Position numbers and translations under genes: made by a program
NCBI GenBank assembly: GCA_966186435.1
Contig: CBIFWW010000181.1
Coordinates: forward strand, 1 to 5,918
Direction of reading: 5' to 3'
Source: CBIFWW01 sp966186435
GTDB taxonomy: Bacteria; Pseudomonadota; Gammaproteobacteria; Enterobacterales; Enterobacteriaceae
Length of the DNA stretch: 5,918 nt
Shown: positions 1-4,940 of the stretch, piece by piece
Layout of the letters: every line of letters begins with the position of its first letter
Position numbering within the stretch: position 1 is the stretch's first letter
Notes under the pieces: model-generated
Database searches by the model: none
What the model was told of the DNA's origin: nothing
The model's input: the letters and a program-made list of their open reading frames with translations, nothing else

Positions 1-23
1 AACAAAGAGTACGGAACCCACTC

Positions 24-506
24 ATGGATATTCGTAAGATTAAAAAACTGATCGAACTGGTTGAAGAATCAGGCATCGCTGAACTGGAAATTTCTGAAGG
101 TGAAGAGTCTGTGCGCATCAGCCGTTCCCCGGCTAACATGGCACCGATGATGCAGCAGGCTTATGCTGCACCAATGTTCCAGCCTCAGATGCAACAACAG
201 CCTGCCCTGGCTAACGCTGTAGCGCCAGCCGCTGCACCAGCTGCTGCCGAACCTGCTAAAGCAGAAATCAGTGGTCACATCGTACGTTCCCCGATGGTTG
301 GTACTTTCTACCGTACCCCAAGCCCAGACGCGAAAGCCTTCTGTGAAGTTGGCCAGAAAGTTAACGTCGGCGACACCCTGTGCATCGTTGAAGCGATGAA
401 AATGATGAACCAGATCGAAGCTGACAAATCCGGCGTAGTGAAAGCTATCCTGGTAGAAAGCGGTCAGCCAGTTGAATTTGACGAGCCGCTGGTCGTCATC
501 GAATAA
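24..506 (+). CDS. accB: Biotin carboxyl carrier protein of acetyl-CoA carboxylase (AccB/BCCP)
   Basis: AccB carries the covalently bound biotin that shuttles carboxyl groups from biotin carboxylase to the carboxyltransferase AccAD in the cytoplasm, giving malonyl-CoA for fatty acid synthesis. The 160-residue protein has a charged N-terminal segment (about 1-35), a flexible Ala/Pro/Gln/Met-rich linker (about 36-80) and a C-terminal biotinyl domain (about 83-160). The biotinylation motif EAMKMMN places the modified lysine at residue 126 (codon 399-401). Residues 89-106, SPMVGTFYRTPSPDAKAF, form the 'thumb' typical of bacterial BCCP. The ATG follows a modest GGA (13-15). The E. coli protein is 156 residues; the extra length lies in the linker. 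accC follows after 10 nt. In E. coli AccB represses its own operon through its N-terminal region, which is intact here. The promoter is outside the window. Identity is essentially certain. Confidence 0.98.
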   Translation: MDIRKIKKLIELVEESGIAELEISEGEESVRISRSPANMAPMMQQAYAAPMFQPQMQQQPALANAVAPAAAPAAAEPAKAEISGHIVRSPMVGTFYRTPSPDAKAFCEVGQKVNVGDTLCIVEAMKMMNQIEADKSGVVKAILVESGQPVEFDEPLVVIE

Positions 507-507
507 C

Positions 508-511
508 GAGG
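508..511 (+). promoter_or_regulatory. Ribosome binding site of accC
   Basis: GAGG lies 5 nt before the ATG at 517, directly after the accB stop codon (504-506). It decides the accC start. An in-frame start at 472 would add 15 residues encoded by out-of-frame accB sequence, and no Shine-Dalgarno sequence or family match supports it. Confidence 0.75.
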
Positions 512-516
512 CGAAC

Positions 517-1866
517 ATGCTGGATAAAATTGTTATCGCTAACCGTGGTGAAATTGCCCTGCGTATTCTTCGTGCCTGTAAAGAACTGGGCATCAAGACC
601 GTCGCCGTTCACTCCACTGCGGATCGCGACTTAAAACACGTATTGTTGGCAGACGAAACCGTCTGCATCGGCCCGGCACCATCGGTCAAAAGCTACCTGA
701 ATATCCCGGCGATTATTTCTGCTGCAGAAATCACCGGCGCGGTAGCGATTCACCCTGGCTACGGCTTCCTGTCTGAGAATGCCAACTTTGCTGAGCAAGT
801 TGAACGTTCCGGCTTTATCTTTATTGGCCCGAAAGCTGAAACTATTCGCCTGATGGGTGACAAAGTTTCTGCTATCAAAGCGATGAAAGAAGCTGGCGTA
901 CCTTGTGTACCGGGTTCTGACGGCCCGCTGGGTGACGATATGGATCTGAACCGTTCCATTGCCAAACGCATTGGTTATCCGGTGATTATCAAGGCGTCCG
1001 GTGGCGGCGGTGGTCGCGGTATGCGCGTGGTGCGTGGCGATGCTGACCTGGCACAATCCATCACTATGACCCGTGCAGAAGCCAAAGCGGCATTCAGCAA
1101 CGACATGGTTTATATGGAAAAATATCTGGAAAACCCACGTCACGTGGAAATCCAGGTGATGGCTGATGGCCAGGGCCACGCCGTGTATCTGGCTGAACGC
1201 GACTGTTCCATGCAGCGCCGCCACCAGAAAGTTGTCGAAGAAGCACCAGCACCGGGTATCACCCCGGAACTGCGTCGCTTTATCGGCGAACGTTGTGCCA
1301 AAGCCTGTGTTGAAATCGGCTATCGCGGGGCGGGTACTTTTGAGTTCCTGTTCGAAAACGGTGAATTCTACTTCATCGAAATGAACACTCGTATCCAGGT
1401 GGAACACCCGGTAACCGAAATGATCACTGGCATTGACCTGATCAAAGAGCAGCTGAATGTGGCTGCCGGCCAACCGCTGTCCATTACTCAGGAAGATATT
1501 CATGTCCAAGGCCATGCGGTGGAATGCCGTATTAACGCCGAAGATCCAAATACCTTCCTGCCAAGCCCTGGTAAGATCACCCGTTTCCATGCGCCGGGTG
1601 GTTTTGGCGTGCGCTGGGAATCCCACATTTACGCTGGTTACACCGTACCGCCTTACTATGATTCAATGATTGGTAAGCTGATTTGCTACGGCGAAACCCG
1701 TGAAGTGGCTATCTCCCGCATGAAGAATGCCCTGCAAGAACTGATCATCGACGGTATTAAAACCAACGTTGAGTTGCAGATGCGTATCATGGATGACGAG
1801 CATTTCCAGAAAGGTGGAACCAACATCCACTATCTGGAGAAAAAACTCGGTCTCCAGGAGAAATAA
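517..1866 (+). CDS. accC: Biotin carboxylase subunit of acetyl-CoA carboxylase (AccC)
   Basis: AccC uses ATP and bicarbonate to carboxylate the biotin on AccB, the first half-reaction of acetyl-CoA carboxylase. Started at 517 it has 449 residues, the E. coli length. The order is an N-terminal biotin carboxylase domain (about 1-114), an ATP-grasp domain (about 115-325) with the glycine-rich loop KASGGGGGRGM (159-169), and a C-terminal domain (about 335-440). Residues known from E. coli structures to bind ATP, metal, bicarbonate or biotin sit at the same numbers: K116, K159, H209, K238, E276, E288, N290, R292, V295, E296 and R338. The gene lies 10 nt after accB, consistent with a two-gene operon and balanced synthesis. 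An intrinsic terminator starts 12 nt after its stop codon. Nothing is truncated or odd, and the identification is very secure. Confidence 0.98.
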   Translation: MLDKIVIANRGEIALRILRACKELGIKTVAVHSTADRDLKHVLLADETVCIGPAPSVKSYLNIPAIISAAEITGAVAIHPGYGFLSENANFAEQVERSGFIFIGPKAETIRLMGDKVSAIKAMKEAGVPCVPGSDGPLGDDMDLNRSIAKRIGYPVIIKASGGGGGRGMRVVRGDADLAQSITMTRAEAKAAFSNDMVYMEKYLENPRHVEIQVMADGQGHAVYLAERDCSMQRRHQKVVEEAPAPGITPELRRFIGERCAKACVEIGYRGAGTFEFLFENGEFYFIEMNTRIQVEHPVTEMITGIDLIKEQLNVAAGQPLSITQEDIHVQGHAVECRINAEDPNTFLPSPGKITRFHAPGGFGVRWESHIYAGYTVPPYYDSMIGKLICYGETREVAISRMKNALQELIIDGIKTNVELQMRIMDDEHFQKGGTNIHYLEKKLGLQEK

Positions 1867-1877
1867 TCTCCCTTCAG

Positions 1878-1907
1878 AAAGGCCGGTTTACCGGCCTTTT
1901 TCTTTTT
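1878..1907 (+). terminator. Intrinsic terminator of accBC
   Basis: A perfect 9-bp stem (AAAGGCCGG at 1878-1886 pairing with CCGGCCTTT at 1891-1899) closes a TTTA loop. A T-rich tract interrupted by a single C runs to 1907. The hairpin begins 12 nt after the accC stop codon and separates accBC from the yhdT-panF-prmA unit. Confidence 0.9.
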
Positions 1908-1924
1908 CTGGATTTCTCAAGGGT

Positions 1925-1930
1925 TACAAT
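1925..1930 (+). promoter_or_regulatory. Possible -10 element of a yhdT-panF-prmA promoter
   Basis: TACAAT matches the sigma-70 -10 consensus at five of six bases and lies 30 nt before the yhdT start codon, just after the accBC terminator, where a promoter is needed if termination is efficient. No convincing -35 box sits 16-18 bp upstream, where the sequence is the terminator T-tract. It is therefore a candidate only; terminator read-through is the alternative. Confidence 0.3.
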
Positions 1931-1959
1931 CCCCGCTTTATTTGCAACCGGAAGCCACA

Positions 1960-2202
1960 ATGGACAAACGTTTTGTTCAGGCCCATAAAGAGGCCCGTTG
2001 GGCACTTTGGCTAACCTTGCTCTACCTGGCTGGATGGTTAGTGGCCGCTTACTTACCCGATAACGCGATTGGAATTACAGGTTTACCCCATTGGTTTGAG
2101 ATGGCCTGCCTGCTGGTACCACTTATTTTTATGGTGCTGAGCTGGGTCATGGTGCGTGTCATTTTCCGTGATATCTCCCTGGAGGATAATGATGCAGCAT
2201 GA
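1960..2202 (+). CDS. yhdT: Small two-helix inner membrane protein YhdT (DUF997)
   Basis: This 80-residue protein matches E. coli YhdT in length and in the ends I recall (MD.RFVQAHKEARWAL at the start, LED.DAA at the end). Two hydrophobic segments, about residues 14-33 and 46-68, indicate an inner membrane protein with a short polar link and charged tails. The start at 1960 is preceded by GGAAG at 1950-1954. An upstream TTG at 1942 would add six residues without a ribosome site or family support. The last 11 nt overlap panF, so the two genes are probably translationally coupled. The function is not established. By analogy with small two-helix proteins encoded beside other sodium:solute symporters, such as YjcH beside ActP, it may assist PanF; this is inference. 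Confidence 0.93.
   Translation: MDKRFVQAHKEARWALWLTLLYLAGWLVAAYLPDNAIGITGLPHWFEMACLLVPLIFMVLSWVMVRVIFRDISLEDNDAA
2181..2185 (+). promoter_or_regulatory. Ribosome binding site of panF, inside yhdT
   Basis: GGAGG, a strong Shine-Dalgarno sequence, lies within the last codons of yhdT. Two consecutive ATG codons follow, at 2189 and 2192. The spacing of 6 nt to the second, against 3 nt to the first, favours 2192, which also gives the usual 483-residue protein. Confidence 0.8.
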
Positions 2203-3643
2203 AATCATCGCCATTTTGGTGATCTACCTTTTGGTGGTCTTTGGCCTGTCGATTTATGCCATGCGCCAGCGCAGCACCGGCAGTTTCCTGAGCGAGTATT
2301 TCCTCGGCAGCCGTTCCATGGGCGGCGTAGTGCTGGCAATGACCTTAACCGCTACCTACATCAGCGCCAGTTCGTTTATCGGCGGCCCTGGCGCAGCCTA
2401 CAAATACGGGTTGGGTTGGGTGCTGCTGGCAATGATTCAGGTACCCACAATCTGGCTTTCACTGGGTATCCTCGGTAAGAAATTTGCCATTCTCTCCCGC
2501 CGCTATAACGCCATCACCCTGAATGACATGCTCCAGGCCCGTTATCAAAGCCGCCCGGTGGTTTGGGTCGCCAGTATTAGCCTGTTAGTGGCCTTTGTGG
2601 GCGCTATCGCGGTGCAATTTATCGGCGGCGCCCGTCTGTTGGAAAGCGCCGCCGGGATCAAATACGAAACCGGCCTGCTGATCTTTGGCGTTAGCATCGC
2701 GCTGTATACCGCCTTTGGCGGCTTCCGTGCCAGCGTGCTGAATGACACCATGCAAGGGTTGGTGATGTTGATTGGCACTATCGTGCTGCTGGTAGGGGTG
2801 GTTCACGCCGCCGGTGGCCTGGGCCACGCGGTGGAAACCCTGCACGCCATCGATCCTAAGCTGGTCTCCCCCACCGGGGCTGACGATATCCTCACCCCGG
2901 CCTTTATGACCTCCTTCTGGGTGCTGGTCTGCTTTGGGGTGATTGGCCTGCCCCATACCGCAGTACGCTGCATCTCCTACAAAGACAGCAAAGCCGTCCA
3001 CCGGGGCATTGTAATTGGCACCGTGGTGGTGGCGCTGCTGATGTTCGGTATGCATCTGGCCGGGGCCTTGGGCCGGGCCGTGTTACCGGGCCTGACGGTG
3101 CCGGATCTGGTGATACCCACGCTGATGGTGAAGGTACTGCCACCCTGGGCGGCGGGTCTGTTCCTGGCCGCGCCAATGGCAGCGATCATGTCCAATGTGA
3201 ACGCGCATTTGCTTCAGGCCTCGGCCACCATCATCAAAGATCTGTGGCTCAGTGCCCATCCGGCTAAACTGCATAATGAGCAAAAGCTGAAACGGATCTC
3301 CACTGCCACCACGCTAGTGATTGGGATCCTGATGATCCTGGCCGCCTGGCGGCCGCCAGAAATGATCATCTGGATGAACTTGCTGGCCTTCGGTGGTCTG
3401 GAAGCCGTGTTCCTGTGGCCGCTGGTGCTGGGGCTTTACTGGGAACGGGCCAATGCCGTTGGGGCCTTAAGCGCCATGCTGGTTGGCGGCGTGCTTTACT
3501 CCGTGCTGGCTACCCTGAATATCCAATACTTCGGGCTACATCCGATTATCCCTGCCCTGTTGTTAAGTTTGTTGGCTTTCGTGATTGGTAACCGTTTTGG
3601 TTCACCGGCCCCGCAAGCTCCTGAAATTATTACTGACAAATAA
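2192..3643 (+). CDS. panF: Sodium/pantothenate symporter PanF
   Basis: PanF imports pantothenate with sodium across the inner membrane, feeding CoA and acyl carrier protein cofactor synthesis. The 483-residue protein, equal in length to E. coli PanF, is hydrophobic throughout, with about a dozen membrane segments as in the sodium:solute symporter (SSS) family. Recognisable landmarks are the first-helix-pair region TATYISASSFIGGPGAAYKY (53-72), the SSS signature around GGFRASVLNDTMQG (176-189), PHTAVRC (254-260), and APMAAIMSNVNAHLLQASA (327-345), which by family analogy with PutP contributes to sodium binding. The start at 2192 is chosen for its GGAGG spacing and family length; ATG 2189 would add one methionine. 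It overlaps yhdT by 11 nt and precedes prmA by 11 nt. Close conservation with E. coli PanF, rather than another SSS member, makes the substrate assignment strong. Confidence 0.96.
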   Translation: MQHEIIAILVIYLLVVFGLSIYAMRQRSTGSFLSEYFLGSRSMGGVVLAMTLTATYISASSFIGGPGAAYKYGLGWVLLAMIQVPTIWLSLGILGKKFAILSRRYNAITLNDMLQARYQSRPVVWVASISLLVAFVGAIAVQFIGGARLLESAAGIKYETGLLIFGVSIALYTAFGGFRASVLNDTMQGLVMLIGTIVLLVGVVHAAGGLGHAVETLHAIDPKLVSPTGADDILTPAFMTSFWVLVCFGVIGLPHTAVRCISYKDSKAVHRGIVIGTVVVALLMFGMHLAGALGRAVLPGLTVPDLVIPTLMVKVLPPWAAGLFLAAPMAAIMSNVNAHLLQASATIIKDLWLSAHPAKLHNEQKLKRISTATTLVIGILMILAAWRPPEMIIWMNLLAFGGLEAVFLWPLVLGLYWERANAVGALSAMLVGGVLYSVLATLNIQYFGLHPIIPALLLSLLAFVIGNRFGSPAPQAPEIITDK

Positions 3644-3654
3644 AGAGTTACGCC

Positions 3655-4536
3655 ATGCCATGGATTCAACTAAAGATTAATAGCTCCGGTACTCAGGCCG
3701 AAGAACTGGGTGATGCACTGATGGAAAGCGGTGCGGTATCCGTCACCTTCCAGGACACCCATGATACCCCGGTATTCGAGCCGCTGCCGGGTGAAACGCG
3801 CCTGTGGGGCGACACTGATGTGGTGGCACTCTACGACGCAGAAACCGACATGCATGAAGTGATTGCCATTCTGGAGAATCACCCGCTGTTGGGTATTGGC
3901 TTCCGCCACAAAATTGAACAATTGGAAGACAAAGACTGGGAACGGGAGTGGATGGATAACTTCCACCCGATGCAGTTTGGTAAACGCCTGTGGATCTGCC
4001 CAAGCTGGCGCGATGTGCCAGATGAGAACGCGGTTAACGTAATGCTCGATCCGGGGCTGGCATTCGGTACCGGTACCCACCCGACCACCTCCCTGTGCCT
4101 GGAATGGCTGGACGGCCTGGATTTAGACGGCAAAACCGTTATCGATTTTGGCTGTGGTTCCGGCATCCTGGCCATTGCCGCGCTGAAGTTAGGTGCAGCC
4201 CGCGCTATCGGCATTGATATCGACCCACAGGCGATTCAGGCCAGCCGTGATAACGCCCAGCGTAATGGCGTCTCAGAGCGTCTGGAGCTGTATCTGCCGC
4301 AGGATCAGCCTAAAGAGATGAAAGCCGATGTCGTGGTCGCCAACATCCTCGCAGGCCCACTGCGGGAGTTAGCGCCGCTGATTAGCGTATTGCCGGTTTC
4401 TGGTGGTCTGCTGGGCCTTTCCGGGGTGTTAGCCAGTCAGGCTGAAGGCGTGTGCGAGGCGTACCAGAATTCCTTCAATCTTGACCCGGTGGCCGAGAAA
4501 GAAGAGTGGTGCCGCATCACCGGCCAGAAGCATTAA
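3655..4536 (+). CDS. prmA: Ribosomal protein L11 methyltransferase PrmA
   Basis: PrmA is a cytoplasmic S-adenosylmethionine-dependent enzyme that trimethylates the N-terminal amino group and lysine side chains of ribosomal protein L11; loss is not lethal in E. coli. The protein has 293 residues, the E. coli length. An N-terminal substrate-recognition domain (about 1-95) and a linker (about 96-125) precede the Rossmann-like methyltransferase domain. Key motifs are LDPGLAFGTGTHPTT (131-145), characteristic of PrmA, the SAM-binding loop DFGCGSG (164-170), the acidic residue pair in GIDID (186-190) and VVANILAGPL (227-236). The ATG at 3655 follows a modest AAAGAG and lies 11 nt after the panF stop codon, so the gene is probably co-transcribed with yhdT-panF. 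A hairpin with a poor T-tract follows. Nothing unusual is seen within it. Confidence 0.97.
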   Translation: MPWIQLKINSSGTQAEELGDALMESGAVSVTFQDTHDTPVFEPLPGETRLWGDTDVVALYDAETDMHEVIAILENHPLLGIGFRHKIEQLEDKDWEREWMDNFHPMQFGKRLWICPSWRDVPDENAVNVMLDPGLAFGTGTHPTTSLCLEWLDGLDLDGKTVIDFGCGSGILAIAALKLGAARAIGIDIDPQAIQASRDNAQRNGVSERLELYLPQDQPKEMKADVVVANILAGPLRELAPLISVLPVSGGLLGLSGVLASQAEGVCEAYQNSFNLDPVAEKEEWCRITGQKH

Positions 4537-4544
4537 TCATTAAA

Positions 4545-4569
4545 AAGCGCGGTGCCGGCCGCGCTTATT
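4545..4569 (+). terminator. Hairpin after prmA, probable terminator with weak T-tract
   Basis: An 8-bp perfect stem (AAGCGCGG at 4545-4552 with CCGCGCTT at 4559-4566) encloses a six-base loop, TGCCGG. It starts 8 nt after the prmA stop codon. Only TTATT follows, so RNA release may be incomplete and some read-through towards dusB-fis is possible. Confidence 0.65.
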
Positions 4570-4601
4570 GACACCTGAGCAGATAATTTATTACCTCTGG
4601 C

Positions 4602-4607
4602 TATAAT
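4602..4607 (+). promoter_or_regulatory. Perfect -10 hexamer TATAAT, possible upstream promoter
   Basis: TATAAT is an exact sigma-70 -10 consensus followed by GCG and a likely purine start near 4613-4614. An exact TTGACA occurs at 4568-4573, but the 28-bp separation is too long for the two to act as one promoter. No -35 box stands at the proper distance, and the extended -10 TG is one base out of place. It might start transcripts about 295 nt upstream of the main dusB promoter, or a short RNA. Confidence 0.35.
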
Positions 4608-4640
4608 GCGTCAGATTCATCCTTAATATTTTTATGGTGA

Positions 4641-4662
4641 AAGTGCGATCTACATCGCATAT
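4641..4662. promoter_or_regulatory. CRP-like palindromic site with TGCGA half-sites
   Basis: The arms TGCGAT (4644-4649) and ATCGCA (4654-4659) are perfect inverted repeats separated by CTAC. Over 22 bp, the stretch agrees with the symmetrical CRP consensus (core TGTGA-N6-TCACA) at 17 positions, including the GATCTA centre. Both half-sites carry C in place of the usual T, the pattern described for Sxy-dependent CRP-S sites. It is centred about 256 bp upstream of the predicted dusB start of transcription. CRP is known to influence fis in E. coli; binding here is inferred. Confidence 0.5.
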
Positions 4663-4704
4663 TAATTGATTCATTTGTCTACCAAATCAGCGCACTACAG
4701 GCTG

Positions 4705-4730
4705 CCAGTTATTGTGAATTGGTGTTTTTT
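4705..4730 (+). terminator. Weak terminator-like hairpin with T6 tail
   Basis: CCAGTT (4705-4710) pairs with AATTGG (4717-4722) with one G-T wobble around an ATTGTG loop, and TTTTTT follows at 4725-4730. The stem is short and AT-rich, so efficiency would be low. It could equally be chance in AT-rich DNA, with the T-run belonging to the phased tracts. Confidence 0.2.
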
Positions 4731-4777
4731 CGTGGTTTTTTAGCGAAAATTTAAAACAGCACAAATGCTTATAAAAA
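4725..4777. other. Helically phased A/T tracts, probable intrinsic bend
   Basis: T6 at 4725-4730, T6 at 4736-4741, the AAAATTT block at 4746-4752, AAA at 4763-4765 and A5 at 4773-4777 are centred near 4727.5, 4738.5, 4749, 4764 and 4775. Most intervals are close to 11 bp, one helical turn, the arrangement that produces intrinsic DNA curvature. The bend would lie about 130-180 bp upstream of the dusB-fis promoter, beside the IHF-like site. Confidence 0.45.
4743..4757. promoter_or_regulatory. Possible upstream Fis-binding site
   Basis: This 15-bp stretch has the flanking G (4743) and C (4757) and an AAATTT centre, as in strong Fis sites. Positions 4 and 11 do not match the Y and T of the consensus. 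It is centred about 158 bp upstream of the predicted start of transcription. Several Fis sites are known upstream of E. coli fis, but this one is only a motif match. Confidence 0.3.
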
Positions 4778-4780
4778 TAA

Positions 4781-4793
4781 TAACCCAATGATT
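4781..4793 (-). promoter_or_regulatory. Possible IHF-binding site upstream of dusB-fis
   Basis: Read on the minus strand, the 13 bases AATCATTGGGTTA fit WATCARNNNNTTR at every specified position but one. The centre is near -121 from the predicted start of transcription. In E. coli, IHF stimulates fis from a site at a similar distance (about -114 from memory). AT-rich DNA on both sides is compatible. This is a motif match only. Confidence 0.4.
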
Positions 4794-4857
4794 CATAAAG
4801 ATTATCGCTCTCAATTCATGAACAAGCCCGATATTCATTGATCTACAACAGCTGAGT

Positions 4858-4872
4858 GTACAAAGTTTGGCC
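4858..4872. promoter_or_regulatory. Fis autoregulatory site upstream of the dusB-fis promoter (site II-like)
   Basis: GTACAAAGTTTGGCC fits the Fis core pattern GNNYRNNNNNYRNNC at every fixed position. Its centre at 4865 is 42-43 bp upstream of the predicted start, the place of Fis site II in the E. coli fis promoter, where bound Fis overlaps RNA polymerase and represses. Both sequence and position support it. Confidence 0.65.
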
Positions 4873-4908
4873 TTTCATCTCGTGCAAAAAATGCGTAATA
4901 TACGCCGC
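4873..4908 (+). promoter_or_regulatory. Main dusB-fis operon promoter (growth-rate-regulated)
   Basis: The -10 box TAATAT (4896-4901) is followed by the GC-rich discriminator ACGCCG and a likely C start near 4908. The -35 region around 4873-4878 (TTTCAT) is poor, so the promoter probably depends on context. Weak -35, GC-rich discriminator and start with C are the features that make E. coli fis stringently controlled and nucleotide-sensitive, and the surrounding sequence closely resembles E. coli as I recall it. Transcription would give a leader of about 33 nt before dusB. Confidence 0.8.
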
Positions 4909-4924
4909 CTTGCAGTCACAGTAT

Positions 4925-4939
4925 GGTCATTTCTTAACT
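4925..4939. promoter_or_regulatory. Fis site I-like element between promoter and dusB start
   Basis: GGTCATTTCTTAACT fits the Fis pattern except for its last base (T instead of C). The centre at 4932 is about +25, close to where E. coli Fis site I lies. Together with the site at 4858-4872 it would allow autorepression by bracketing the promoter. Confidence 0.5.
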
Positions 4940-4940
4940 C

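Larger units (their letters stand above)
4537..4940. other. 404-bp AT-rich regulatory region between prmA and dusB
   Basis: No credible protein gene or known RNA gene is present. In order it contains the prmA hairpin (4545-4569), an isolated TATAAT (4602-4607), a CRP-like palindrome (4641-4662), a weak terminator-like hairpin (4705-4730), phased A/T tracts (4725-4777), a Fis-like site (4743-4757), an IHF-like site (4781-4793), and the dusB-fis promoter framed by two Fis-like sites (4858-4939). The middle is clearly more AT-rich than the flanking genes. Only the promoter-proximal 80 bp or so looks closely conserved with E. coli as I remember it. Confidence 0.85.

Noticed and set aside
472..516. 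Upstream in-frame extension of accC
   Set aside because: It would add 15 residues overlapping accB, without a ribosome site; the start at 517 has GAGG and gives the family length of 449.
631..1626. 331-codon open frame on the minus strand inside accC
   Set aside because: It is fully antisense to a securely identified conserved gene and has no recognisable motifs or ribosome site.
2585..3055. 156-codon minus-strand open frame inside panF
   Set aside because: The His/Gln/Gly-rich composition is a frame shadow of the GC-rich membrane protein gene, with no family resemblance.
3670..4080. 136-codon minus-strand open frame inside prmA
   Set aside because: It is antisense to conserved prmA, with no independent evidence of coding.
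4634..4669. 11-codon frame beginning MVKV in the spacer
   Set aside because: It has no Shine-Dalgarno sequence, is very short, and overlaps the CRP-like palindrome, which explains the sequence better.
4713..4728. TGTGA as a possible second CRP site
   Set aside because: Only one half-site is present; the opposite half is a T-run with no resemblance to TCACA.
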